A stretch of 64,000 nt of DNA from Oscillospiraceae bacterium (GTDB lineage Bacteria > Bacillota > Clostridia > Oscillospirales > Acutalibacteraceae): contig JAKVJJ010000004.1 in the NCBI GenBank assembly GCA_022487055.1, forward strand, positions 1 to 64,000, in the 5' to 3' direction. The notes beneath the pieces are model-generated. The model was not told where the DNA came from, searched no databases, and was given only the letters and a program-made list of their open reading frames with translations. A program made the translations under genes and the position numbers. This document shows, piece by piece, positions 52,518 through 61,495 of the stretch. Positions within the stretch are counted from its first letter, which is position 1, and each line of letters starts with the position of its first letter.

Positions 52518-53636
52518 TTAAAGGTCTGCCGCACGCTTCAGCAAAAGCAAGTCTGCTGTGTCTGGTGCCGGAGCCGACACGCCAGCAGATACCTCACCTT
52601 CCGGCCGCTTCATATCCGCCGCCCAAGCGCTCAGCCCTGTCAAAGGTTCCCCGCCCGCCACACACTGCCGCAGCCGCTGATAGGAGGCTTCATCCGGATG
52701 CCCACTGCCGCACAAGTCCCCCGGAATAATCAGCGTGATCGTCTGCACTGCTTGTCCATTTTTGCAAACTTTCACAACATCTCCGGTCGTCAAATACCCC
52801 GTGCTGACGGAAACGCCAAAGGAAGTAAAGAAATGAATGTCGTTGCCCTGACTGAGCTGCACTCCATAATGATTCCGAAAATCCTGTTCCATTTCAGCCA
52901 CTGTTACCGGGCCGCTGCACTGATAAAGCATGCCTGCTGGTTTTGATTCCTGACTGTCTGCACTGGATGCGGATACTGGTTCTTCGCTGCTCTCGGCCTC
53001 TGATGATGTGTCAGAAATCGTACTTGCATTTTCCGAAGATGAATCCTCGGCCTCTTGGGAAGACGTTTCCGCCGCAGAACTGCTGTCTGCGCTGGAAGGC
53101 TGTATTTCCATCTGCTGTGCCGCGTCGCTGTTCCACTGTACCGGAGCACTGCGGCGGTCTGTTTCTGTGCAGACAAGCGCTCCTGCCTGCAAATCGATAC
53201 GATATTGCACAGAACCAGCATTCTCTAAAGGATATGCCACATAGGCGGCTGCATCCAGTCTTCCGCTTCCGGCACGCAGAATCCCCTGCGCATACGGCAA
53301 ACCGACACGATTCTGCCCAATGAAAGATTCCTTGTCCGCACACTGGCAGGCGTCCAGATAAATTCCGCCGTCCCGTTTCATCAGCAGGAAAACCACGTCT
53401 GTCTGCTTTTCCCGGCAGGCAATCTGAAGGGTTCCGGAAAAAGTGCCAATGTCTGTTTCGTCTGCCGAGAAAACCGTCAGCATATCTCCCTGTTGCCGCA
53501 GTGTTAAACCGCCGGAAAGCTGCCAAACCTTTTCTGTTCCTCCGCTGCCGGACTCTGCTGTGCATGGCAGACAAATAAGAAAGCACAGCAACCCGCAGAC
53601 CAGCACAATTCCCAATCGTTTTCTGTATCGACACAT
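52518..53636 (-). CDS. Secreted protein with degenerate dockerin-like C-terminus
   Basis: A 372-aa exported protein. A signal peptide (GIVLVCGLLCFLICLPCTA) leads to a beta-rich domain of about 150 residues, then a Ser/Glu/Ala-rich linker of about 60 (SSAETSSQEAEDSSSENAS). The C-terminal 140 residues contain a TGYLTTGDVVKV beta domain followed by GDLCGSGHPDEASYQRLRQC and AADMKRPEGEVS...DTADLLLLKRAADL. This order copies clostridial proteins where such a beta domain precedes a two-repeat dockerin. The calcium-binding Asp/Asn positions are largely lost, so cohesin binding is doubtful. The N-terminal domain is unknown to me. Confidence 0.7.
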   Translation of the reverse strand: MCRYRKRLGIVLVCGLLCFLICLPCTAESGSGGTEKVWQLSGGLTLRQQGDMLTVFSADETDIGTFSGTLQIACREKQTDVVFLLMKRDGGIYLDACQCADKESFIGQNRVGLPYAQGILRAGSGRLDAAAYVAYPLENAGSVQYRIDLQAGALVCTETDRRSAPVQWNSDAAQQMEIQPSSADSSSAAETSSQEAEDSSSENASTISDTSSEAESSEEPVSASSADSQESKPAGMLYQCSGPVTVAEMEQDFRNHYGVQLSQGNDIHFFTSFGVSVSTGYLTTGDVVKVCKNGQAVQTITLIIPGDLCGSGHPDEASYQRLRQCVAGGEPLTGLSAWAADMKRPEGEVSAGVSAPAPDTADLLLLKRAADL

Positions 53637-53753
53637 ATGAATTTATCCCACACATTCCTCTGCAATTTTTTACAAAATTCCCTTTAATTTTAAGTGTCTG
53701 TGTTTCTTAACACAAATGAATTGTGACAAAAATTCACACGGAGGCATATCCAA

Positions 53754-53788
53754 TAAAAAAACCGATGCTGATTTGCGTCAGCACCGGC
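53754..53788 (-). terminator. Intrinsic terminator after the CmpB-like gene
   Basis: On the minus strand GCCGGTGCTGA pairs with TCAGCATCGGT around CGCAAA, followed by TTTTTTT. Confidence 0.85.
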
Positions 53789-53809
53789 AAAGTTTGATTG
53801 AATTTTCCG

Positions 53810-54289
53810 TTACAAAAGTTTATAATGCGGGCGCTCCTCACCAAAAAGGAGCCATGCCATAATATCATAAAGCAACACTGCCAGCAAGCCGACCGCACAC
53901 CAACCCAAAGTAGCAAGCAGAGAAACCTGCCCTAGCAAATTATACGGCTGTCTGGAGTAATCCCAGACGTGCATGTGCAACCAGAGATTAACGATGCACC
54001 CCGCCAAAAATTCTCCCGCCGTAATCGTAAACCCCGCTATCAGGGACTGACTGACCAGTGACCATTGCCATTTTTGTTTGCCTCGCTCCATGCCAATGAC
54101 CAGGAACAGCGTCCCGCCCACTAAAAACATTGTCCAATGTGTCCAGCCGCGCCATGCAACCTCCAGCAAACAATAAAGTCCACCACCCATCAGCCACATA
54201 CCCAAATGTTCCAGCGTGATGTCACTTTGGGTATGCTGGGCGGGCAGTGCCTGCACCGTCACTGCCGTCTGCATTTTGTCTGTTACCAT
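53810..54289 (-). CDS. Membrane protein of the putative ABC-transporter CmpB type
   Basis: A 159-aa integral membrane protein with about four helices. GMWLMGGGLYCLLEVAWRGW, the HWTMFLVGGTLFLVIG segment, FTITAGEFLAGCIVNLWL and the WDYSRQPYNLLGQVSLLATL end match the clostridial family annotated as putative ABC transporter permease (ABC_trans_CmpB). No transport function is proven for it. I chose ATG 54289, 5 bases after AGGAGG; in-frame ATGs further up are less well placed. Confidence 0.75.
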   Translation of the reverse strand: MVTDKMQTAVTVQALPAQHTQSDITLEHLGMWLMGGGLYCLLEVAWRGWTHWTMFLVGGTLFLVIGMERGKQKWQWSLVSQSLIAGFTITAGEFLAGCIVNLWLHMHVWDYSRQPYNLLGQVSLLATLGWCAVGLLAVLLYDIMAWLLFGEERPHYKLL

Positions 54290-54460
54290 TTCTGCCTCCT
54301 CCTCCGTCCGGCAGCAGAGGAGCCATTTGTTCATTTCCCCTGAAGCCAATCTAACATCTGCTTCAGTAGTATTGGACAGAAACTGGTTGCTTATGAAAAA
54401 ATTTATTCGGTTAAATCAGGAAGCACTTCCGGATTTTGTTTTCATTTTCGGCAAGGCACT

Positions 54461-55417
54461 TCAGCTAACATGAAACACAAATCGCTTGCAAACTGCTTCG
54501 CCGGGAATGTGTGTGTAAATTCCGGTGTCTCCTGCCCCATAACCCACCAGATTGCACAGCCATCTGCCCGTTCCATTTGTCATTACAGGGCAGACACACA
54601 CTTTGCCCGGCGTGCCGGATGTGATAACTGGACGCTGCGGGCAGGTCAAGCCAACGGTATAACAGACACCTGCCGGCCGTGTCAAGTCCATCGTTGTGTC
54701 AATCACACATTTTGTCCAAACAAGACTGCCGGTTTTCGCGTCCAGTGCTTTTTGCGTATTTGCAGGTTGATTTTTCCAGCCGTTCAGGCCATTCTGCCGC
54801 ACCATTTTCGGATAATCAGCATAAGAAATATCCGTGTCACACCCGGAACCGGAAATGTTGGCACCATCCCATTGTCCGCCTGTTTCCGGAAATTCGTTTT
54901 GCCAAATTCCGCACGCCAAATCAGACTGTTGCACACCCGGGCGGGCATACCAAAGGACATAGCTCTCCAGACTTTCCGGAACAATCTGATTCTCATACCA
55001 GTCTTTATTGACATAATAGCCGGCGAGATATCCGGCGTTTTTCAGTCCGCCGCACTCCACCTGAAGAATGTCCGTCAGCATTTGCCGGCTGGGCATTCCG
55101 TGTGCCGCCTTATAACCGTCCGCGTCCTCCATATCCACACAAATTGGGAACAGCGGCTTGTGCCCACGCAGCAGACGCAGGATGTGTGCCAGTTCACTCT
55201 CTGCGTCTGCTGTATCAAGGGCATAACTGTAAAGATAGACACCATAGGGGATGGACAGCCGTTCACACTCCGCCGCATTATGCGCAAAAGTCGGGTCGTC
55301 CTGATTGGTCTGATTGCTGCCATAACCACAGCGCAGCATGGCAAACTGCAATCCTGCATCCTTGGCTGTCTGCCAGTTTACTGCCCCGTTGTACTCACTT
55401 ACATCGATTCCTTTCAT
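54461..55417 (-). CDS. GH25 muramidase without signal peptide
   Basis: A 318-aa lysozyme-type glycosidase cleaving between MurNAc and GlcNAc. It starts directly with MKGIDVSEYNGAVNWQTAK, holding the first catalytic Asp, and the DxE pair is in ICVDMEDADGYK. The GH25 barrel ends near residue 200 with GCDTDISYAD. About 110 residues follow with two Cys-Pro/Val stretches that may be a wall-binding or SH3-like module; I cannot identify it. No signal peptide is present, as in phage endolysins, yet no phage genes are nearby. GGAGG precedes the start. Confidence 0.88.
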   Translation of the reverse strand: MKGIDVSEYNGAVNWQTAKDAGLQFAMLRCGYGSNQTNQDDPTFAHNAAECERLSIPYGVYLYSYALDTADAESELAHILRLLRGHKPLFPICVDMEDADGYKAAHGMPSRQMLTDILQVECGGLKNAGYLAGYYVNKDWYENQIVPESLESYVLWYARPGVQQSDLACGIWQNEFPETGGQWDGANISGSGCDTDISYADYPKMVRQNGLNGWKNQPANTQKALDAKTGSLVWTKCVIDTTMDLTRPAGVCYTVGLTCPQRPVITSGTPGKVCVCPVMTNGTGRWLCNLVGYGAGDTGIYTHIPGEAVCKRFVFHVS

Positions 55418-55506
55418 ATTGTCGCACCTCCTCTGCTCCTGCAAAATATGCAGCAGATTAGCTTAATGCGACAAATATTCCAAAATATAAAACTAATTTG
55501 TCCATT

Positions 55507-56142
55507 TTATTTCATCGGAACGCCATTCGGCTCCACCGGATTAAATTCTTCTGTTTCATCCTGAGAACTATCCTCCAGTATCCGTTTTTCATAGCAGCGG
55601 TGTGCATGGCGCAAAAACAACACCACCACAATATTCATCGCTCCGTCCGCAATCAGTACGGCATAAGTGAAGCGCAACCGAATGCTGTCATTTCCAAAGG
55701 GGTTTGCCAGCGCCGTCATGGCCAGCACAATGCTGAGCACCGCGGCAATCAGCACCGCCCACCATCTTTTTTCCTGCAGCCGGAGCAAATCCATGGAATA
55801 CTGCATTTTCACCAGGCTGTCCCCTAGTACCATCAGCGCTAATATTTGGCTAAAGGCAAACGCCACTTCTGTCGTACGCATCAGCGCAAATATACCTAGC
55901 AGGATGCAGGCAGCCCCTCCCGCGAATTCAAAGTGTCCGGGTACCAAATAACGTTTCTGTAAAAAATAAGAAAAGATAAGCACAATTCCGCCAATGATAA
56001 GCAGAATTCCCATTGCCTGACAAAGTGCCGGCAGAGAAATCTGCGGAAACATCAGCAGCAGGACTCCACCGGCAATGTATGCAACGGAAATACAGACCAG
56101 CATCACCCATGAGCTTTCAAACGTCTTTTCTTTTTGTTCCAT
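55507..56142 (-). CDS. HdeD/DUF308-type membrane protein
   Basis: A 211-aa protein with six hydrophobic helices in pairs (VCISVAYIAGGVLLLMFP, MGILLIIGGIVLIFSYFL, FAGGAACILLGIFALM, WWAVLIAAVLSIVLAM) and a charged C-terminal tail. The duplicated short-helix layout and the GGxxLIxxG pattern match DUF308/HdeD proteins of unknown transport or stress role. Its promoter is at 56246-56274, divergent from the surface-polymer operon. Confidence 0.8.
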   Translation of the reverse strand: MEQKEKTFESSWVMLVCISVAYIAGGVLLLMFPQISLPALCQAMGILLIIGGIVLIFSYFLQKRYLVPGHFEFAGGAACILLGIFALMRTTEVAFAFSQILALMVLGDSLVKMQYSMDLLRLQEKRWWAVLIAAVLSIVLAMTALANPFGNDSIRLRFTYAVLIADGAMNIVVVLFLRHAHRCYEKRILEDSSQDETEEFNPVEPNGVPMK

Positions 56143-56199
56143 CGTGTTCTCCTTTTAGCAGTGCCGTATCCACGTTTTCCGCGGTGCCATATTTCACGC

Positions 56200-56236
56200 G
56201 CATCATCCTGTCCCACCAGCTTTAGGATGATGATGA
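56200..56236 (-). promoter_or_regulatory. Leader hairpin of the DUF308 gene
   Basis: On the minus strand TCATCATCCT pairs with AGGATGATG around a 14-base loop. It lies between promoter and start codon with no T-run, so it is not a terminator. Confidence 0.4.
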
Positions 56237-56245
56237 ATCAATGAA

Positions 56246-56274
56246 AGTATACTTTAAATTGGAATTTTTATCAA
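56246..56274 (-). promoter_or_regulatory. Promoter for the DUF308 gene
   Basis: Minus strand TTGATA (56269-56274), 17-base spacer, TATACT (56246-56251). Confidence 0.65.
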
Positions 56275-56388
56275 CAAGATTTGTTCTTTTCCCCACTGCT
56301 TCCCCAGAATTGTGCGCTTTGGGGTAGGCAATATTTTTCACCTGCTTTCTTAAAAATTTTAAAACAAGTATGCACCGCTTGGAAAATG

Positions 56389-56397
56389 TGCTATAAT
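56389..56397 (+). promoter_or_regulatory. Extended -10 promoter of the surface-polymer operon
   Basis: TG (56389-56390), C, TATAAT (56392-56397), with a weak -35. A leader of about 160 nt follows before the first start at 56564. The rest of the 420-bp gap holds nothing else I can support. Confidence 0.6.
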
Positions 56398-56563
56398 ATT
56401 TGATTAGTGTTCATCCTATGTTTTTCCAGATTGTTTTCTATTTATATAAGGTATAAGAGATAAAGCGATTCCATCCGTACATTAAATGATTTTTCGGACA
56501 AGTCGGTCCGGAAAAGTTCAGCAATTCCGGGCCAACAGGAATTCTGAGAGAAAGGTGAAAAGT

Positions 56564-58321
56564 TTGAAACAACAGAATCAGGAAACACAAGGCGCACAGC
56601 AGGCACAAACCATGCCAAGTCCTTTCCGCAAAAAGCTGAACCGCCTATGGCGTGATGACCGCAGCTATCGTGCACGACTGGTCATAGCGCTCATCACCTT
56701 ATTTGCGGCGTGTTTTACATTCCTCTTTTTTGGTCCAATGGAGCTAAGCGCCTATGCACAGTCCTCCCTTGTTTTCAGCATGAAGGAAGCACTGCCAATT
56801 ATGGCAATATTGACTCTGGTAATTTGTGTCGGCGGTGCCCTTGTGCTGGCATTGCTGCACGGCAGAATCTTCAATTATCTGATAACGGCGGTCTTCTCCC
56901 TTTTGGTATGCGGCTATGTGCAGGGAAATTTTCTCAACGGCAGCCTTGGTGCTCTCACCGGCGATACCATCAAATGGGACCTGCAGAAAAAAGCTATGGC
57001 TGGCGATGTTCTGGTCTGGCTGCTGATTTTTTTGATTCCATTTATTATTCTTTATTTTAATAAGAATATTTGGAAAAAGGTAATTGTTTTCGGTTCGGCG
57101 GCACTCATTGTCATGCAGTCTGTCGCATTCGTCACACTTTTTACCAGCGGAGTTGCCAGTACTTCCTCCAATAAGACCAATTACCTGACACAGAAAGAGG
57201 AGGGGGACTATTCCACCAAGCACAACACCTTGATTTTCCTGCTGGACAGAATGGACTATGACCATATTGAGGAAATCCAGCGGAATGAGCCTGCACTTTT
57301 CACAAAGCTGGATGGCTTCACAAGTTACACAAATGCCATTTCAGAACACGCACGGACAAAGCCGGCTATCAATTATCTTTTTACAAACAGCGATCTTATC
57401 TGGAAAGTGCCGCAGGAAGAATATTTTGAAAAGTCATGGAGCGACGGTGGCAAGAACCTGCTGAAAGATGTAAAGTCACAAGGTTACACGATTGATTTTT
57501 ACACAGATATTGACCTGATTTTCGGAAATGGCAGTACGGTGAAACCCTATATTTCCAATATGTCCTCCAACAAGAGCAAGCTTAACGCCAAATCGATTAT
57601 TAAAAATCTAAGCTTTCTTTCCGCTTACCGCTATCTGCCGACCATTGGCAAGCCGTTCTTTTGGTCTGACACAGATGCTGTAAACCGCGGTATTTATTAT
57701 GATAATGTGCGCTATCAGATTGATGAAACGCAGTATGACCATATTCGTAATTTTACTTTGAACAAAAACACCAAGTATTTAAAATATTATCACTTCATGG
57801 GCTCCCACCCTCCCTACACTGTGAATGAGGAAGGAACCCGCACCGGCACCACCAATGTGCTGGAACAAACCAAAGGCAATTTCCGCATCCTATTTCGTGC
57901 CTTTGATAAAATGAAGAAGATGGGCATTTATAAAGATTCCACTATCCTCATCTGTGCCGACCACGGCGACCCAGTCAACGATGTCACCCCACTGCACAAA
58001 GCAAACCGCATCGGCTTTTTTTATAAACCTTCCGGAAGCGCCGGCACGAAACTGAAAGAGTCTCGCGCACCGATTTCCTTTAAGAATGTGCCTGCCTCCA
58101 TTGCAAAGTCTGCTGGCATTGCGGATTATCACAAATATGGTAAGCCGATTGAAGAAGTCGGTGAAAATGATAAGGTCACACGTTATTTCTATAAGGCTGT
58201 GATGCAGGATAACTACGAAAAGAATTTGTATATTTATCAGATAAATGGCGACGCGGCAGATTTCCGCAACTGGAAAATTATCCGTGTGGATCATCCGAGC
58301 CGTGAGGCCAGTTTCTGGTAA
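56564..58321 (+). CDS. LtaS/sulfatase-superfamily membrane phosphotransferase
   Basis: A 585-aa protein with five N-terminal helices (LVIALITLFAACFTFLFF, MAILTLVICVGGALVL, FNYLITAVFSLLVCGYV, VLVWLLIFLIPFIILYF, IVFGSAALIVMQSVAFV), then an extracellular alkaline-phosphatase/sulfatase domain. Metal and catalytic positions fit NTLIFLLDRMDYD, a Thr in EHARTKPAINYLF as likely nucleophile and TILICADHGDPVND near the end. LtaS and related enzymes transfer glycerol phosphate or phosphoethanolamine from lipids on the outer face; the substrate here is unknown. The start is TTG 56564, 8 bases after AAAGG. It heads an operon with a small membrane protein, a signal peptidase and a YidC-TagF fusion. Confidence 0.82.
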   Translation: MKQQNQETQGAQQAQTMPSPFRKKLNRLWRDDRSYRARLVIALITLFAACFTFLFFGPMELSAYAQSSLVFSMKEALPIMAILTLVICVGGALVLALLHGRIFNYLITAVFSLLVCGYVQGNFLNGSLGALTGDTIKWDLQKKAMAGDVLVWLLIFLIPFIILYFNKNIWKKVIVFGSAALIVMQSVAFVTLFTSGVASTSSNKTNYLTQKEEGDYSTKHNTLIFLLDRMDYDHIEEIQRNEPALFTKLDGFTSYTNAISEHARTKPAINYLFTNSDLIWKVPQEEYFEKSWSDGGKNLLKDVKSQGYTIDFYTDIDLIFGNGSTVKPYISNMSSNKSKLNAKSIIKNLSFLSAYRYLPTIGKPFFWSDTDAVNRGIYYDNVRYQIDETQYDHIRNFTLNKNTKYLKYYHFMGSHPPYTVNEEGTRTGTTNVLEQTKGNFRILFRAFDKMKKMGIYKDSTILICADHGDPVNDVTPLHKANRIGFFYKPSGSAGTKLKESRAPISFKNVPASIAKSAGIADYHKYGKPIEEVGENDKVTRYFYKAVMQDNYEKNLYIYQINGDAADFRNWKIIRVDHPSREASFW

Positions 58322-58364
58322 GTTTGAATATTTTGCGTACATCGCAGATGAAAGAGGTAAAAAA

Positions 58365-58694
58365 ATGAAAAAGAGAAATAAGTTTCTGGCTTTTACGCTG
58401 TTCTTTATTCTTGGCACATTCCTGTTTTCACCGGCAGTGAATGCCTATATCGACCCATCCGCCATGACCTATATTGTGCAGGTGATTGTCGGTATTGTCA
58501 TTGCGGGCGGTGCCGCCGTTGGCTTTTATTTTAAGAAAATCAAGAGAGCCATTACCAAAAAAGGAAAAGATGACAGCAAAGACAAGCCGCAGCAGGCAGC
58601 CGTCAGCTTCAGTGCAGATGATGATGATGACGATGACTTTGATGACAGCAAGCTGACCAGCAATGAGCTGAATCAGATGAATGGCAAAAAGTAA
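58365..58694 (+). CDS. Small membrane protein with acidic tail
   Basis: A 109-aa protein from ATG 58365, after AGAGG. An N-terminal signal-like helix (LAFTLFFILGTFLFSPAVNA) is followed by AYIDPSAMTYIVQVIVGIVI, the YIDP(S/G) plus helix motif that I associate with small proteins encoded beside sulfatase-type polymer synthases in Clostridia. A basic stretch (FKKIKRAITKKGK) and a run of Asp (DDDDDDDFDD) end it. Its stop overlaps the signal peptidase start by 14 bases. It is probably a partner of the upstream enzyme. Confidence 0.72.
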   Translation: MKKRNKFLAFTLFFILGTFLFSPAVNAYIDPSAMTYIVQVIVGIVIAGGAAVGFYFKKIKRAITKKGKDDSKDKPQQAAVSFSADDDDDDDFDDSKLTSNELNQMNGKK

Positions 58695-59211
58695 GCCGCA
58701 GACAGAGCCGCGGGGCAACTACCGCTTCTTGGGATTGGTTGCTGCGGCTCTGTTTTTTGCGTTTCTGTTCACCACTTTCTGCTTTAGCATCACCATGGTT
58801 GTGGGGCAGTCCATGGAACCGCTGCTTCATGAGCACGACTGGGTTGTCGTTGACCACCGCGCTTCTGAAAAGTCAGCCATTTCGCTTGGCGATATGATCG
58901 TGCTGAAGAAGCCGGACGTTACCCGCCAGCTCATCATCAAGCGTGTGACTGGGCTGCCCGGCGATGTGATGGAAGTGCGCGCCGGTATTCTTTACCGAAA
59001 CGGCAACCCTGTGCCCGGCGGTTCTGCCAATGTGGACAGACAGGAAACCATGCATACTGTCACCGTGCCGCCAAAGTGTTTCTTTGTCACCGGTGACAAC
59101 AGACGCTTTTCCAGTGACTCCCGTAAGTGGAAGCAGCCGTTCGTAAAACAGGAAGAAGTGGTTGGGAAAGCGCTGTGCCGCTGTTTCCCGTCTTATCATA
59201 GTTTGCAGTGA
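58681..59211 (+). CDS. lepB: Signal peptidase I
   Basis: A 176-aa S26 leader peptidase. One N-terminal helix (LGLVAAALFFAFLFTTFCF) anchors it. The catalytic Ser lies in VVGQSMEPLL and the catalytic Lys in LIIKRVTGLPGD; the ensuing FFVTGDNRRFSSDSR matches box E. It removes signal peptides from exported proteins. Its place inside this operon suggests service to locally encoded exported proteins, though it could be the general enzyme. It overlaps the preceding gene by 14 bases. Confidence 0.92.
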   Translation: MAKSKPQTEPRGNYRFLGLVAAALFFAFLFTTFCFSITMVVGQSMEPLLHEHDWVVVDHRASEKSAISLGDMIVLKKPDVTRQLIIKRVTGLPGDVMEVRAGILYRNGNPVPGGSANVDRQETMHTVTVPPKCFFVTGDNRRFSSDSRKWKQPFVKQEEVVGKALCRCFPSYHSLQ

Positions 59212-59321
59212 CTGGAAACTTTCGGCCGGCCTGATGCCTTTGTTAGACTGGCCGAGAAATAATATCTGAAATGCGGGGGTTGCCCCCTAAGGTTACACAA
59301 GACAATAAGGGAGTTGGATTT

Positions 59322-61415
59322 ATGGACATTATCGGCAATATACTGGGTACGCCGCTTGGCTACATCATGAAATTCTGTTACGACATCATTCACGATTATG
59401 GACTGGCCATCATCGTGTTTACGCTGTTGACAAAGGTCATTTTGTTTCCGGTATCTCTCATGGTACAGAAAAATTCCATTAAAATGATTAAGATGCAGCC
59501 GTTGCTGGATGCTTACAAGTACCAGTATGTAGATGATAAGGATGCTCTATTTGATGCGCAAAACGCTCTGTACAAAAAGGAAAAGTACAATCCGTTCATG
59601 GGGGTTATTCCGCTGCTCATTCAGATTCCGATTATTTTCGGTCTGATTGACGTGGTTTACCGCCCGCTGAAACATCTGCTGCATTTTCCGCAGGAAGCCA
59701 TCAATGCTTTCACCACTCTGACCTGTCACCTGATGGGAGTTACACAGCTTGGTTCTTCTCCGGAGCTGGTTGTGATGAAGTGCGTGAGTGACCCTGCTCA
59801 TCAGAATGCCTTTCTCGCCCTGCAAAGTTCCTCACTGAAGGGTTTCGACGTTTCTCATATGCTAGCACAGATGCACAGCATAAACATGAATTTTCTGGGT
59901 TTTGACCTTGCTGCAACTCCCAGCTTCATTCAGCTCAACCTTCTGTTCCTCATTCCGGTTCTGGCGGGTGTCAGCGCACTGATTATGTGCATCATTCAGA
60001 ATAAAATCAACGTCCTGCAAATTGAGCAAAGCCCGCTGGCACAATGGGGCATGACTATCTTTATGATTGCTTTCTCCACTTACTTTGCATTTCTAGTACC
60101 GGGCGGCGTCGGTCTGTACTGGATTTTCGGCAACCTGTTTGCCATTCCAGTTATGTACATCGTCAACATCATTTATGACCCACACAAATATATAGACTAT
60201 GAAACGCTGAATCGGCTGAAGGAAAAGGCAAAGAAAGACCGTGCCCTGCAGAAAGAGAGCAATGCCCTCTCCAGCAAATATTACAAGGAACTTTGCCACA
60301 ATGGTACGCTGGAAAAAATGCGCTTGATGTTTTATTCCGAGCAAGGCGGTTTCTATAAATATTTTGAAAATATTATTAATGCCCTGCTTCAGAAAACCGA
60401 TGAGCCGATTTATTATGTAACCAGTGACCCGCACGACAATATTTTTCAGAATACAAATCCACAGATAAAACCCTATTATATCGGCGGCAATCAGCTCATT
60501 GCGCTGATGATGAAGCTGGAGTGCGACATGGTGATTATGACCACCCCGGACTTGGAGAAATACCACATCAAGCGTTCCAAAGTGCGTGATGACATTGAGT
60601 ATGTATTCCTTGACCACTCTTGCATGAGCCTGAACCTCACCTATCGCACCGGTGCACTGGACTATTATGACACTATTTTCGCCGTCAGCCGCAATCAGGG
60701 CATTGAAGTGCGTGAAATGGAGAAGCTGCGCGGCACCAAGAAAAAGCACATCGTCAAAGTTGGCTTCGGGCTGATTGACAATATGCTGGAGTCCTATCGG
60801 GAGCTGCCGAAAACCCCGCATGAAAAGCCGATTATCCTCATTGCGCCTTCATGGCAGTATGACAATATTCTGGACAGTTGCCTGGACAATATTTTGGAAG
60901 GACTGCTCAGCAAAAATTATAAAGTAATTGTCCGGCCACATCCACAGTATATCCGCCGCTTCCCGGTGGAAATGGAACGCATCATGGAGAAATACCGCAG
61001 CCGCTTCAGTGACGACTTTGAGATTCAGACGGATTTCTCCTCCAATGCAACGGTCTATACTTCTGACCTGCTGATCACTGACTGGTCTGCCATTGCCTAT
61101 GAATTCAGCTTTACGACAGAAAAGCCGACGCTGTTCATCAATACCCAAATGAAAGTGGTCAACAAAGACTATAATAAGATTAAGTTACAGCCGATGGATA
61201 TCACCGCCCGTGATATTGTTGGCCGCTCCATCAGCAAGGAAGCGACCAAAGAGATTGACCAGTATGTAACAGAAATTCTGGAAAATCAGAGCACCTATGC
61301 GCAGCAGATACGTGACCTACGTGACAGTTATTTCTACAACCTTGGTCACAGTGGAGAAGCCGCTGCGGATTACATTGTTGACCGGCTGAACGCCAGAAAG
61401 CGTACGGAAAACTAA
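59322..61415 (+). CDS. Fusion of YidC/Oxa1 insertase and TagB/TagF-type glycerophosphotransferase
   Basis: A 697-aa two-module protein. Residues 1-310 are a complete YidC fold: YGLAIIVFTLLTKVILFPVS with Lys in place of the groove Arg, then KYNPFMGVIPLLIQIPIIFG, and LVPGGVGLYWIFGNLFAIPV at the last helix. Residues about 330-697 are a cytoplasmic GT-B-like CDP-glycerol glycerophosphotransferase domain: YVFLDHSCMSLNL (in place of the usual HGTP), ILIAPSWQYD, VIVRPHPQYIRRF and LLITDWSAIAYEFSFTTEKP. The frame is continuous with no internal ribosome site I can see at the junction. ATG 59322 follows AAGGGAG. It ends the operon before a strong terminator. The fusion suggests coupling of polymer synthesis to a membrane insertase scaffold. 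Confidence 0.88.
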   Translation: MDIIGNILGTPLGYIMKFCYDIIHDYGLAIIVFTLLTKVILFPVSLMVQKNSIKMIKMQPLLDAYKYQYVDDKDALFDAQNALYKKEKYNPFMGVIPLLIQIPIIFGLIDVVYRPLKHLLHFPQEAINAFTTLTCHLMGVTQLGSSPELVVMKCVSDPAHQNAFLALQSSSLKGFDVSHMLAQMHSINMNFLGFDLAATPSFIQLNLLFLIPVLAGVSALIMCIIQNKINVLQIEQSPLAQWGMTIFMIAFSTYFAFLVPGGVGLYWIFGNLFAIPVMYIVNIIYDPHKYIDYETLNRLKEKAKKDRALQKESNALSSKYYKELCHNGTLEKMRLMFYSEQGGFYKYFENIINALLQKTDEPIYYVTSDPHDNIFQNTNPQIKPYYIGGNQLIALMMKLECDMVIMTTPDLEKYHIKRSKVRDDIEYVFLDHSCMSLNLTYRTGALDYYDTIFAVSRNQGIEVREMEKLRGTKKKHIVKVGFGLIDNMLESYRELPKTPHEKPIILIAPSWQYDNILDSCLDNILEGLLSKNYKVIVRPHPQYIRRFPVEMERIMEKYRSRFSDDFEIQTDFSSNATVYTSDLLITDWSAIAYEFSFTTEKPTLFINTQMKVVNKDYNKIKLQPMDITARDIVGRSISKEATKEIDQYVTEILENQSTYAQQIRDLRDSYFYNLGHSGEAAADYIVDRLNARKRTEN

Positions 61416-61424
61416 ATGATAAAC

Positions 61425-61480
61425 AAAAAGACCGAACCTTCGGCAGAGTTACAAAAGCTCTCGGAGGTTCGGTCTTTTTG
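61425..61480. terminator. Bidirectional terminator at the end of the polymer operon
   Basis: AAAAAGACCGAACCT pairs with AGGTTCGGTCTTTTT, with a second inner arm GAG/CTC. It serves both convergent transcripts. Confidence 0.9.
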
Positions 61481-61495
61481 CGTTAGGAACTTGCC

